A DNA stretch of 64,000 bases, from assembly GCA_030425925.1 (NCBI GenBank), contig JAUHZO010000003.1, positions 186,001 to 250,000 of the forward strand, read 5' to 3'. This DNA comes from Alphaproteobacteria bacterium (GTDB lineage: Bacteria; Pseudomonadota; Alphaproteobacteria; Rhodobacterales; Rhodobacteraceae). Both the position numbers and the translations under genes were made by a program. Of the stretch, positions 15,529-24,479 are shown piece after piece. The notes below the pieces were generated by a model. That model was given only the letters and a program-made list of their open reading frames with translations. It had not been told where the DNA came from and searched no databases. Within the stretch, counting starts at the first letter, position 1, and every line of letters starts with the position of its first letter.

Positions 15529-16457
15529 CTTGCACCTGCCTTTGCGCCCACGCGCACTCGGGGATCCAGCCATCCATAGGCCAGATCGGTGATGGTATTG
15601 GCCAGCACCATGGTCAGGGCCAGCAGGATCATGATGCATTGCACCACCGCCAGATCGCGCGCCGCCACCGAGTTGGTCAGGAGCCGCCCGATCCCGGGCC
15701 AGGCAAACACCGTTTCGGTGATCACCGCCCCGCCCAGAAGTTCGCCGACCTTGAACCCCAGGATCGTGACCACCGGGATCGCGGCGTTGGGCAGCGCGTG
15801 CAGGTTCACCCGGCGGACCGGGCCTGCCCCCTTGGAGCGCGCCGTGCGCATGTAGGACTTGTTCAGCACGTCGATCATGCTCGACCGCGTGTAACGTGCG
15901 AATTGCGCGGCAAAGCTGACGCCCAGCGTGGCCGCCGGCATGATCAGATGCGCCCAGGTGCCGGACCCGGACGAGGGCAGCACCCGCAGGTTCAGCGAAA
16001 AGACGAGGATCAGCAGGATGCCGAGGAAGAAGTTCGGCATGGAAAAGCCGAACACCGACACCGCCATCACACCCCGGTCAAGCCAGCTGTCGCGATAGAA
16101 CGCGGCGACGATGCCCAGCGGAATGCCGATCGCAAGCGAGATCAGCAGCGCGGTGCCGGTCAGCAGCGCGGTCTTGGGCACGCGGTCCCAGACCAGCCCG
16201 AACGCATCCAGATTGTTGCGGAAGGAGATGCCGAAATCGCCCTGCAAGAGCGCGCCGAGATAGCTCCAGTATTGCACCATGATCGGCCGGTCCAGCCCCC
16301 AGAGGCGGCGATAGAAATCCCGCGTGGCCTCGTCGATATCGTCGGGCAAGAGCATCATCGTCGGATCGCCCGACAGGCGCAGCACGAAGAACACGAAGGT
16401 GACCACCAGCCACATGGTGATCACCGCGCGCAGGGTCTTTGTCAGGAACCAGAGCAT
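15525..16457 (-). CDS. Peptide-type ABC transporter permease (DppB-like), system A
   Basis: A 310-residue permease with six predicted helices. DppB hallmarks: N-terminal VVTFVFFVLRLSGDP (helix 1), GLDRPIMVQYWSYLGALLQGDFG, the EAA-like loop RTARSKGAGPVRRVNLHALPN and C-terminal DLAYGWLDPRVR. Its ATG shares one base with the DppF stop (TGATG). Context places it with the ATPases and receptor of system A. Confidence 0.93.
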   Translation of the reverse strand: MLWFLTKTLRAVITMWLVVTFVFFVLRLSGDPTMMLLPDDIDEATRDFYRRLWGLDRPIMVQYWSYLGALLQGDFGISFRNNLDAFGLVWDRVPKTALLTGTALLISLAIGIPLGIVAAFYRDSWLDRGVMAVSVFGFSMPNFFLGILLILVFSLNLRVLPSSGSGTWAHLIMPAATLGVSFAAQFARYTRSSMIDVLNKSYMRTARSKGAGPVRRVNLHALPNAAIPVVTILGFKVGELLGGAVITETVFAWPGIGRLLTNSVAARDLAVVQCIMILLALTMVLANTITDLAYGWLDPRVRVGAKAGAR

Positions 16458-17449
16458 CAGCTTGCCTCCACGAGATGACAGGCCACCCGCCGGGGCGTGG
16501 CGGACGGGAGGTCCCGGGTCAGGCCCGGGACGGCGTCGGGAAGGGTGCGCAGCGCCGGTGCTTCGGTCCGGCAGCGCGCCTTGGCAAGGGGGCAGCGCGG
16601 ATGGAACCGGCAGCCGGCCGGCGGGTCGGCGGGGTTGGGCGGGTCGCCCACGTCAAGCCGGCCTGCCCGTCGTGCGGCGGGATCGGGCTTGGGCACGGCG
16701 TCCATCAGCACGCGGGTATAGGGGTGCAACGGCTGTGCAAACAGCGCATCGCGCGACGCCTCTTCGACGATCCGGCCCAGATACATGACCGCGACCCGGT
16801 CCGAGATATGCCGGACCACCGACAGGTCGTGGCTGACAAAGAGATAGGTCAGCCCCATGTCGCGCTGCAGGTCCATCAGCAGGTTGACGATCTGCGCCTG
16901 GATCGACACGTCCAGCGCCGAGACCGGCTCGTCCAGCACCATCAACTCCGGCTCCAGCGCCAGCGCGCGGGCGATGACCACGCGTTGCAACTGGCCGCCG
17001 GACATCTCGTGCGGATAGCGGTCGGCCATGACCCCCGTCAGCCCCACCGCCTGCAGGGCCCGCGCGGCCCCGTCCGGCGGCAGGCCATGGATGCGCAGAG
17101 GTTCTTCGACCTGCACGCGGACGGGCATCCGCGGATCCAGCGCACCGGCGGCATCCTGGTAGACCAGCTGCATCCGGCGGCGCAGCGCGCGCCATTCGGC
17201 ATCGCCCAGCGCCAGCGTGTCCTGCCCGTCCAGGCGGACCGCCCCGCGATCCGCCTCGATCAGGCCCAGCAGCAGCCGCGCAAGCGTCGACTTCCCGCAG
17301 CCGGATTCGCCGACGATGCCCAGCGTCTTGCCCTTCTCGATGCTGAGCGAAACGCCGTCGACCGCAAGAAACGTGCGCTGACGCCGAAACAGCGTCTTGC
17401 GTCCCACCGCATAGCTGCGGGTCAGGTCGGTGGCGGTCAGGTAGGTCAT
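16457..17449 (-). CDS. Peptide-type ABC transporter ATPase (DppF-like), system A; carries an in-frame palindromic repeat
   Basis: A 330-residue ATPase: Walker A GESGCGKS, Q-loop QDAAGALDPRMPV, signature MSGGQLQRV, Walker B LMVLDEP and the oligopeptide-type C-terminal Cys-rich tail (GCRFHPRCPLAKARC). Near the C-terminus the peptide AVPGLTRDLPS is encoded by a copy of the CCCGGG palindromic repeat (16511-16531), inserted in frame between the Cys-rich tail and the final ACHLVEAS. Start at 17449 is set by ATGA overlap with the DppD-like gene; a longer frame reaches 17536 but lies inside that gene. Confidence 0.92.
   Translation of the reverse strand: MTYLTATDLTRSYAVGRKTLFRRQRTFLAVDGVSLSIEKGKTLGIVGESGCGKSTLARLLLGLIEADRGAVRLDGQDTLALGDAEWRALRRRMQLVYQDAAGALDPRMPVRVQVEEPLRIHGLPPDGAARALQAVGLTGVMADRYPHEMSGGQLQRVVIARALALEPELMVLDEPVSALDVSIQAQIVNLLMDLQRDMGLTYLFVSHDLSVVRHISDRVAVMYLGRIVEEASRDALFAQPLHPYTRVLMDAVPKPDPAARRAGRLDVGDPPNPADPPAGCRFHPRCPLAKARCRTEAPALRTLPDAVPGLTRDLPSATPRRVACHLVEAS
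16511..16531. repeat. CCCGGG palindromic repeat inside a coding sequence
   Basis: GTCCCGGGTCAGGCCCGGGAC-type near-palindrome of 21 bases (stem GTCCCGGG with CCCGGGAC), the same family as 3820-3880 and 18448-18512, but read through in frame as VPGLTRDLP within the ATPase gene. Confidence 0.75.
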
Positions 17450-18420
17450 GCCGGGGCCTCTTCTTTCCGGGGATCGGAGGTCGCCCCGTGATGGCAGGCC
17501 AGACCGCGCTCCAGCGCCGGGTCCGTCGCACGGCACAGGTCCGTCGCCTGCAGGCAGCGGGGCGCAAAGGCGCAGCCCGCGGGCAGCTCGTCGATGGGGG
17601 GCACCACGCCGTCGATGGTGGCTAGCCGGGCCTCGGGTGCCGCGTTGCGCGGCAAGGCGGACAAGAGCCCGCGCGTATAGGGATGCCGCGGCGCTGCGAA
17701 CAGATCGGCAACCGGGGCCGTTTCCACCACGCGCCCGGCATACATCACTGCTACGTCCTCGGCGCTTTGTGCCACAAGGCCCAGGTCATGGGTGACAAAG
17801 AGCACCGCCATGCCAAGGCTGTCACGCAGGTCGCCGATCAGGTCGAGGATCTGCGCCTGCAGGGTGACGTCCAGCGCCGTCGTCGCCTCGTCGGCGATCA
17901 GAAGGCGCGGGTTGCCGGCAACGGCCAGGGCGATCATGGCGCGCTGGTTCATGCCGCCGGAAAACTGGTGCGGGTATTCCCGGGCGCGGGTCTCGGGATC
18001 GGGCAGACCGACGCGGCCCAGCAGGCGCACCGCCTCGCGCGCGGCCTCGGCGCGGGTGGCCCCTGCGCGCAGGCGCACGGCCTCGGCCACCTGCCATCCG
18101 ATGGTGCGCACCGGGTTCAACCCGCCGGTCGCATCCTGAAACACGCTGGCGATATGGCGCCGTCGCACCTGCTGCGCGGCCTCGGGCGGTAGCGCCGCAA
18201 GGTCCTGCCCGTCGAACATGACCTGTCCGGCGCTGATCCGCGCGCGGCGGGGCAACAGCCCGCCGATGGCCAGGCAGGTCATGGACTTGCCGCAGCCCGA
18301 TTCGCCCACCAGCGCCAGCGTCCGACCGGGCTCGACGGCCAGCGTGGCCTCGCGCACGGGACGGACCGGCCCGCCGCGACGGCGGTCGATGGTGACGGCC
18401 ATGGAGCTGACATGCAGCAT
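17446..18420 (-). CDS. Peptide-type ABC transporter ATPase (DppD-like), system A
   Basis: A 324-residue ATPase: Walker A GESGCGKS, Q-loop FQDATGGLNPV, signature FSGGMNQRA, Walker B LLIADEATTALD, H-loop FVTHDLGLV and the oligopeptide C-terminal motif GCAFAPRCLQATDLC. The Walker B Glu is followed by Ala-Thr-Thr instead of the more usual Pro. Starts at 18420 (MLHVSSMAVT). It overlaps the DppF-like gene by ATGA; together they energise system A. Confidence 0.92.
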   Translation of the reverse strand: MLHVSSMAVTIDRRRGGPVRPVREATLAVEPGRTLALVGESGCGKSMTCLAIGGLLPRRARISAGQVMFDGQDLAALPPEAAQQVRRRHIASVFQDATGGLNPVRTIGWQVAEAVRLRAGATRAEAAREAVRLLGRVGLPDPETRAREYPHQFSGGMNQRAMIALAVAGNPRLLIADEATTALDVTLQAQILDLIGDLRDSLGMAVLFVTHDLGLVAQSAEDVAVMYAGRVVETAPVADLFAAPRHPYTRGLLSALPRNAAPEARLATIDGVVPPIDELPAGCAFAPRCLQATDLCRATDPALERGLACHHGATSDPRKEEAPA

Positions 18421-18447
18421 ACTGCGAAACCTCTCTCGGGCGCGCCT

Positions 18448-18512
18448 GTCCCGGGACCGAGCCGGAACCTGTACGCCAGGGCAAAGGGTGAGGCCCCGGG
18501 TCACCCCCGGGG
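18448..18512. repeat. CCCGGG palindromic repeat pair, degenerate
   Basis: Degenerate copy of the element at 3820-3880: a GTCCCGGGAC arm, a TACGCCAGGG spacer and a CCCCGGGTCACCCCCGGGG arm (18494-18512). It lies in the 138-base gap between the system A receptor gene and its DppD-like ATPase. Confidence 0.65.
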
Positions 18513-18558
18513 CGCGAAAACGGGGCCGCGGCAGGATGCCCGCGGCGCCGCAGCAGGA

Positions 18559-20124
18559 TCACTCGGCGATCTGCAGGTTGTAGGGGCGCAGGTCCATGTA
18601 ATAGAGGCCATAGGGCTTCCACGTGATGGCCTTGCGCATGGCGTAGGTTTCCAGCGGGTTGTAGAGCATCGTGCCCGGTGCTTCGTCCATCCAGATGTCC
18701 AGCGCACCGCGATAGGCCTGCTGACGCTCGTCCCAGTCGGTCGACGCGATGATGACCTCGTGCAGCTCGTTGAACTCGGCCGGCGCGTCCCAGGCGCGGT
18801 CGGCATCCTGACGGTTGTTCTGCACTTCGCTGTCGGCCCCCCACTGCGGCACGAAAGAGCCGGTGGGATCAGGCATGCGGTGGGTATTCGACCACGGACG
18901 GATATGCACAGTGCCGTTGGGATCGGTCACCTGGCCAAAGTTCTCGACCGGCTCCAGCTTGACGTTCAGGCCCACGGATTTCCACATCTGCTGCATGGCC
19001 TGCGCGGCCTCGGTGGACAGCAGGTAGTAGTTCAGCGGGAACTTGTAGACGATTTCCTCGCCGTCATACCCGGCCTCGGCCAGCAGGGCGCGCGCCTTGT
19101 CGGGGTTGTACTCGAACTCCGGATAGTCCTCGATCCACATCTGGTAGGACGGCAGCTGGTGGCCGTTCGGCGTGTAGTTCAGGCCGCCCCACAGCGCGTC
19201 GCGCAGCAGCTTGCGGTCGATCGACAGCGACAGCGCCTGACGGACACGTTTGTCCTCGAGCGGGCCTGCGGTGTAGAAGACCAGCATGTGCGTGTTGTCC
19301 AGAACGATCCGCTCGACCTTCAGGTCGTCATAGCTTTCGATCGTGGGGATCTGGTCCGGCGGAATGTTGACCGAGATGTCGTATTCGCCCGACACGAGGC
19401 CGGCGATGCGCGCCGACACCTCGGGCACTTCGACAAAGGTCACGGTCTTGGCCGCCGGCATGCCGCCGAAATAGTCGTCATGCGACGCAAGGCGGATGTA
19501 TTCGCCCTCGACCCATTCGTCCATCTTGTAGGGGCCGGTGCCCACGGGGCTGCGGGCGAAGGCGTCCTTGCCCTTGAGCATGTAGCTCTTGTTCTCGACC
19601 ACCCAGAAGGCATAGCCCGCAAGGCGCTGTTCCAGCAGCACGTCGGGCTCTTTCGAGACGACGCGGACGCTGTACTTGTCCAGCGGCTCGACATGGCTGA
19701 TCGTCAGCATGAAGCGGCGGGCAGCACCGATCAGCGGATCGTAGCCGTGGCCACGGCCGGCGTTGAACGAGAACACCACGTCGTCGGAGGTGAGCTCGGA
19801 ACCGTCGTGGAACTTGACGCCTTCGCGCAGTTTCAGGTCCAGCGTACGGTCATCGACGCGGGTCCAGCTTTCGGCCAGGCCCGGCACCAGCTTGGACGCG
19901 GTGCCCGAGCCGTCGGCCAGGAAGTCGCGGCGGATCAGGCTGTCGAACATCGAATAGGTGATGCGCACGGCGACGTTGCCCATCTCTTCGATGCCTTCGA
20001 GCGAGCCGGGCAGGTTGTTGACGGCAACGACCAGATCGGGCCGGTTGTCGTCCTGGGCCAGCGCGGGTGCGGCTGTCAGCGCGACAGCAGCGACCGCAAC
20101 GGCCTTGAGGATGCTTTTCAGCAT
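18559..20124 (-). CDS. Peptide-type ABC transporter substrate-binding protein, system A
   Basis: A 521-residue SBP_bac_5 receptor with a signal peptide ending APALAQ (about residue 24). Family motifs: LKLREGVKFHDGSELTSDDV, PVGTGPYKMDEW and RVRQALSLSIDRKLL. It begins at 20124 after GGGGGAAATCACC. Proteins of this family bind di/oligopeptides but also opines, glycosides, nickel or oligosaccharides, so substrate is open. The neighbouring isomerases argue for a sugar-containing ligand. Confidence 0.93.
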   Translation of the reverse strand: MLKSILKAVAVAAVALTAAPALAQDDNRPDLVVAVNNLPGSLEGIEEMGNVAVRITYSMFDSLIRRDFLADGSGTASKLVPGLAESWTRVDDRTLDLKLREGVKFHDGSELTSDDVVFSFNAGRGHGYDPLIGAARRFMLTISHVEPLDKYSVRVVSKEPDVLLEQRLAGYAFWVVENKSYMLKGKDAFARSPVGTGPYKMDEWVEGEYIRLASHDDYFGGMPAAKTVTFVEVPEVSARIAGLVSGEYDISVNIPPDQIPTIESYDDLKVERIVLDNTHMLVFYTAGPLEDKRVRQALSLSIDRKLLRDALWGGLNYTPNGHQLPSYQMWIEDYPEFEYNPDKARALLAEAGYDGEEIVYKFPLNYYLLSTEAAQAMQQMWKSVGLNVKLEPVENFGQVTDPNGTVHIRPWSNTHRMPDPTGSFVPQWGADSEVQNNRQDADRAWDAPAEFNELHEVIIASTDWDERQQAYRGALDIWMDEAPGTMLYNPLETYAMRKAITWKPYGLYYMDLRPYNLQIAE

Positions 20125-20284
20125 GGTGATTTCCCCCAGAGGTTCGGTTTGGTGGTGGTGAAGGGATGGGCGCGGGCCGGAACGGCCCCCGCCCGGCGGG
20201 TCATCCGCCAACCGGGACCGGCTGACGCGATGTTTCGGGCCTGACCGGGCCTGGGCATCGAGGCCAGGAGGGTCATGGCTGTCG

Positions 20285-21934
20285 TCACAGAACCGGCTCG
20301 GGCCGGCGCGCGGCGCGCATGGGGCGCGGCACGGGATTGGGCACGGCGGCAAGCAGCTTGCGGGTGTAGTCGTGCTGCGGATGCCGCAGGACCCGGTCGG
20401 TGGGGCCGATCTCGACGATTTCGCCGCGATACATCACTGCGATGCGATGACTGACCCGTTCGACCACGGCGATGTCGTGGCTGATGAACAGGAAGGCGAT
20501 CTTCAGCCTGTCCTGGATGTCCTGCATCAGCCGCGTCACGCGCGCGGCGGTCGAGACATCCAGCGCCGAAACGGCCTCGTCCGCCACGATCACCCGGGGC
20601 GAAACCGAAAGCGCCCGCGCAATGCACAGCCGCTGGCGCTGGCCGCCCGAGAACTGGTGCGGATAGCGATCCGCGACGTCGCGTTCCAGCGTGACCTGTT
20701 CCAGCAGATCGCCAGCAAGGCGCGCGCGTGCGTCCGGACCGATGCCGGAATGCAGATAGGCCGGTTCGGTGATCAGGTCCCGGACGGTCATCCGCGGGTT
20801 GAGGCTGGCAAACGGATCCTGAAAGACCATCTGGATGTTGCTGCGCGCCTGCCGCAGCGCGGCAGCGTCCAGCCCGGTGATCTCTTGTCCCGCCAGCGTG
20901 ACGGTGCCGGCGTCGGGTTCGATCAGCCGCATCAGCGCCCGCGACAGGGTAGACTTGCCGCAGCCCGACTCGCCCACCAGCCCCAGCGTCTCGCCGGGCA
21001 GAATGTCGAAGGATACGTCGCGGACCGCCTGCGTGACGGTCCGGGGCTTCAGGATGCCGCCGCCTTGCGCAAAGCTTTTCGACAGGCCCGAGACGCGCAG
21101 AACGGGTTCGGCCTGCGGAACGGGCGGGCGCAGCGGCGACTGGCCCAGCTTGGGCGTGGCAGCCATCAGGTCGCGCGCATAGGCGGATTGCGGCGCGGCA
21201 AAGAGGTCGGCCACGCGCGCCACCTCTTCGGTCCGGCCATGGCGCAGCACGACCCCGCGGTCGGCCACTTCGGCCACCACACCCATGTCATGGGTGATGA
21301 ACAGCACCGCCATGCCGATCTCGGCCTGCAGGCTCTTGAGCAGCTTCAGCACCTCGGCCTGCGTGGTCACGTCAAGCGCGGTGGTGGGTTCGTCGGCGAT
21401 CAGCACGTCCGGACGACAGGCCAGCGCGATGGCGATCATCACCCGCTGGCGCAGGCCGCCGGACAATTCGTGCGGATACTGGCGCAGGCGGCGCTCCGGA
21501 TCGGGGATGCGGACCTGCTCCAGCGCGTGCCGCGCCGCCACCCGCGCCGCCTGGGTGCCAAGCCCCTGGTGCCGGCGCAGCACCTCTCCCAACTGCTCGC
21601 CGATGCGCATCACCGGGTTGAGCGAGGTCATCGGCTCCTGAAAGATCATCGAGACGCGGTTGCCGCGAAAGGCCTGCATCTCGCGGTCCGAAAGCGCGGC
21701 CAGGTCGACCGGATCCTGAGCGCCCAGCCGGATCGCGCCTTCGGTGATCCGCCCGCCCTCGCGTTCGATCAGGCGCAGGACCGACAGGGCCGTCGCCGAT
21801 TTGCCCGAACCGCTTTCGCCCACCAGCGCCAGCGTTTCGCCGGCATGGATGTCAAAGGACAGATCGCGCACCGCCACATGGCGGCCAAAGGCCACCGAAA
21901 GATGCTTTACCGAAAGGACAGGCGCGTCGATCAT
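20285..21934 (-). CDS. Fused double-domain peptide-type ABC ATPase, system B (YejF/GsiA-like)
   Basis: A 549-residue protein with two complete nucleotide-binding domains in tandem. Domain 1: Walker A GESGSGKS (39-46), signature LSGGLRQR, Walker B LIADEPTTALD. Domain 2: Walker A GESGCGKS (321-328), signature FSGGQRQR, Walker B VIVADEAVSALD. Each resembles DppD and DppF respectively, so one polypeptide supplies both ATPases for the system B permeases. It follows the metallophosphoesterase gene by 3 bases. A 160-base gap separates it from the system A receptor. Confidence 0.93.
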   Translation of the reverse strand: MIDAPVLSVKHLSVAFGRHVAVRDLSFDIHAGETLALVGESGSGKSATALSVLRLIEREGGRITEGAIRLGAQDPVDLAALSDREMQAFRGNRVSMIFQEPMTSLNPVMRIGEQLGEVLRRHQGLGTQAARVAARHALEQVRIPDPERRLRQYPHELSGGLRQRVMIAIALACRPDVLIADEPTTALDVTTQAEVLKLLKSLQAEIGMAVLFITHDMGVVAEVADRGVVLRHGRTEEVARVADLFAAPQSAYARDLMAATPKLGQSPLRPPVPQAEPVLRVSGLSKSFAQGGGILKPRTVTQAVRDVSFDILPGETLGLVGESGCGKSTLSRALMRLIEPDAGTVTLAGQEITGLDAAALRQARSNIQMVFQDPFASLNPRMTVRDLITEPAYLHSGIGPDARARLAGDLLEQVTLERDVADRYPHQFSGGQRQRLCIARALSVSPRVIVADEAVSALDVSTAARVTRLMQDIQDRLKIAFLFISHDIAVVERVSHRIAVMYRGEIVEIGPTDRVLRHPQHDYTRKLLAAVPNPVPRPMRAARRPEPVL

Positions 21935-21937
21935 GGC

Positions 21938-22765
21938 TCAGAACGGCATCAAGGGGGGCGTCCAGCGCCCGGTTTGCGGGGTCACGCGCGCCTCGAACGG
22001 GTCCTTGCCGAACACCTGCCAATGCGCGGTTTCGGTCAAGGTCAGAAGCCCCCAGGCCCCGGCAGGCGCGCCCTGCGTGGTAAAGCTTTCGGTCAGCGAT
22101 TGCTGGGTCAGGTGCGGAATGCCGTCGAGCGTGGTGACGGTGTTCCAGTGCACATGGCCCGCAAGGCAGACCACAGGCACGCGGGCCTGCGCCAGCGCGG
22201 CGCGCGCCCGGTCGCTTTGCGGGTAGCGCGAGAATTGCGGGTTGCGCTGGAAATAGTAGTTGCCGGTCTGGTCATGGCCCGAGACCGGCACATGGCTGAC
22301 CACCAGCGTCGGCTTCGCGGCGGCCTGGATCGTGCGCGACAGCCAGAGCAGGTCGGTTTCGGGAAGGTCAAAGCCAAGCGGGTCGGGATCGCGGCAGATC
22401 TTTGCATCCGCGCGCCAGAGCGCGATCTGCCAGTCGCCGCAATCCAGCAGCTCGTTCTGCAGGGCCTGACCCAGGATCTCTTCGTTCTGCGCGACGCTCA
22501 GGTGGTCGCGGTCGTGGTTGCCGCAGATGTGGTGGACCGGGGCGGGCACGGCCCTGAACGCCTCGGCCACCTCCTGCTCCAGCTGCAGGTCCGTGGCCTC
22601 GTCGATATCCGAGATGCGGTCGCCCAGGTCGAGCACCATGTCAGGCCCCGTGTCGCGGACCCAGTCGGCAAACGCGGCCATCAGGCCCAGCGCGGCATCC
22701 CCGCGCTTGGTGTGGGAAGGAGCGCCGTGGTGGATATCGGCAACGATGGCGATGCGCAGGCTCAT
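21938..22765 (-). CDS. Calcineurin-like metallophosphoesterase
   Basis: A 275-residue protein with all metallophosphatase blocks: ADIHHG near the N-terminus (residues 9-14), LDLGDRISD, CGNHDRD and a C-terminal AGHVHWN. These form a two-metal site for phosphomonoester or phosphodiester hydrolysis. Start 22765 (MSLRIAIVADIHHG). It sits inside the ABC transport run, together with a HAD phosphatase at the operon start, suggesting the imported compound or an intermediate is a phosphoester. Confidence 0.88.
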   Translation of the reverse strand: MSLRIAIVADIHHGAPSHTKRGDAALGLMAAFADWVRDTGPDMVLDLGDRISDIDEATDLQLEQEVAEAFRAVPAPVHHICGNHDRDHLSVAQNEEILGQALQNELLDCGDWQIALWRADAKICRDPDPLGFDLPETDLLWLSRTIQAAAKPTLVVSHVPVSGHDQTGNYYFQRNPQFSRYPQSDRARAALAQARVPVVCLAGHVHWNTVTTLDGIPHLTQQSLTESFTTQGAPAGAWGLLTLTETAHWQVFGKDPFEARVTPQTGRWTPPLMPF

Positions 22766-22790
22766 GGGTCGGTCCTGTGGAAGGGGAAGG

Positions 22791-22857
22791 GTGCGGCGGG
22801 GAAATCCCCGCCCTACGGCCCGTGGCGGGCGCAGGGCAGGGTTTTCCCCGCCGCGCG
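22791..22857. repeat. Inverted pair of GGCGGGG...CCCCGCC palindromic repeats
   Basis: One copy at 22791-22816 (loop AAAT, same GTGC and CTAC flanks as at 7484-7509) and a degenerate copy in opposite orientation at 22832-22857. The pair could fold into a long hairpin in the 97-base gap between the system B receptor and metallophosphoesterase genes. Confidence 0.7.
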
Positions 22858-22862
22858 TCAGG

Positions 22863-24413
22863 TCAGCTGTCGCCCAGCGCGATGGCACCGGCGCGGAAGT
22901 CGAGCACATAGGGGATGTGGCCCGGCTGCGGCTTCCAGGTGATCGACGTCTGCATGCCCCAGCTTTCGAACGGGCGGTACAGCGGCAGGACCGGCGGGTT
23001 CTGCTTGATGCGGTCCATCAGCTCGGCATAGGCGGCCTTGCGCGCCTCGACATCGGTGGAGAAGCGGAAGCGCTCCCAGATCGCGGCATACTCTTCGTCG
23101 GTGTTGAAGCGGCCTTCACCTTCCGAGGGACCGTTCGGGGCCCACATCACGCCGAACGAGCCGAACGGGTCGGCAAAGTACATCGGGTTCGACCACGAGC
23201 GTGCCATCATCTCGGGATCGCCACCGGTCCAGCCGTCCTGCACGTCGAGCTTGCCGTTGATGCCGACCTCGGCCCACATCTCCATGATCGCCTGGGCGGC
23301 CAGCACACCGTTGGTGTAATAGACCGGGAAGGCGTCAAAGACGATCTCTTCGCCGTTGTAGGACGACTCCGCCAGCAGCTGCCTGGCCATCTCCGGGTTG
23401 TACTCGAAGGTGGTCAGTTCGGGCATGTGCAGCGCGCCCATCTCTTCCATCGTGTGGGTCGACGGCACAACGGCCTTGCCCAGCCACAGCGCCTCGTTCA
23501 GCAGGTCGCGGTCGATGGCGTAGGACATCGCCTGGCGGATCTTGGGGTCCTGCAGGTTGGGGTGGTTCACGTTCATGATCATGACGTGGAACAGCGCGGT
23601 GGCCGAGCCTTCGGTCTTGAGGTTCGGATCGGCGTTGATCAGGTCCAGCTGGTCGGGCGCGATATTGGTGACGATATCCGCCTCGCCGGTCTTGAGCGCG
23701 GTGATGCGCGACGCGGTTTCGGGGATACGGATCACGGTTGCGGTTTCCAGCGGCGCGAGGTCGCCCCAGAAGTCGTCAAAGCGCGAATAGACCACCTTCT
23801 GGCCCGGCACGAATTCCGAGATCGCATAGGGGCCGGTGCCCACGGGCGCCAGGCTGAACGCCTCGTAATCGCCGTCCTCGGCCACTTCGGGATCGCCCGA
23901 CAGCGCCTTGGTGTAGTCTTCGGGAATGATCATGACCTGCTGCAGCGAGATCAGCGTTTCCCACAGCGGCTCGGGGCGCTCGACCTTGATCTGCACGGTG
24001 TAGTCGTCGATCTTGACCGCTTCGACGAAATTGCCCAGCCGGTCCCTGGAGCGCACGACATAGGGCGGGAAGGTCGCCTGGTACATGCGGTTGAGCGAGA
24101 ACACCACGTCATCGGCGGTCATGTCTTCGCCGTTGTGGAACGTGACGCCTTCGCGCAGCTTCAGCTCCATCGTGGTGTCGTCGACCAGCATCCACTCGGT
24201 CGCCAGCGCCGGGACCCATTCCGGCTCCAGCTTGGAATGGTCGCGGCCGATCAGCGTGTCGAACGCGTTGTAGTAGAACTGCGAGCCCACGTTCGAGTGG
24301 TCGCGGCCCGGATCGAGATAGTCCGACACGTTGGCCGCGCCGACGGTGATCGACTGGGCCATGGCGGCACCGGCCACAAGCGTGGCGGCGGTGGTCATCA
24401 GGAAGGTCTTCAT
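22863..24413 (-). CDS. Peptide-type ABC transporter substrate-binding protein, system B
   Basis: A 516-residue SBP_bac_5 receptor. Signal peptide MKTFLMTTAATLVAGAAMAQ (1-20), then MELKLREGVTFHNGEDMTADD, PVGTGPYAISEFVPG and KIRQAMSYAIDRDLL. It starts after GGAGACATGAC. It is distinct in sequence from the system A receptor, so the two systems probably take different or overlapping ligands. It follows the two system B permease genes. Confidence 0.93.
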   Translation of the reverse strand: MKTFLMTTAATLVAGAAMAQSITVGAANVSDYLDPGRDHSNVGSQFYYNAFDTLIGRDHSKLEPEWVPALATEWMLVDDTTMELKLREGVTFHNGEDMTADDVVFSLNRMYQATFPPYVVRSRDRLGNFVEAVKIDDYTVQIKVERPEPLWETLISLQQVMIIPEDYTKALSGDPEVAEDGDYEAFSLAPVGTGPYAISEFVPGQKVVYSRFDDFWGDLAPLETATVIRIPETASRITALKTGEADIVTNIAPDQLDLINADPNLKTEGSATALFHVMIMNVNHPNLQDPKIRQAMSYAIDRDLLNEALWLGKAVVPSTHTMEEMGALHMPELTTFEYNPEMARQLLAESSYNGEEIVFDAFPVYYTNGVLAAQAIMEMWAEVGINGKLDVQDGWTGGDPEMMARSWSNPMYFADPFGSFGVMWAPNGPSEGEGRFNTDEEYAAIWERFRFSTDVEARKAAYAELMDRIKQNPPVLPLYRPFESWGMQTSITWKPQPGHIPYVLDFRAGAIALGDS

Positions 24414-24479
24414 GTCATGTCTCCATGAGTTTCGGAACGGGGTTGCGAAAGGGCATCGACGGCCTCTTGTTGAAACGGG

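Noticed and set aside
18412-22942. Long plus-strand frames of 610 and 856 codons opposite the ABC genes
   Set aside because: Shadows of the receptor and fused ATPase genes, which have intact motifs and RBSs.
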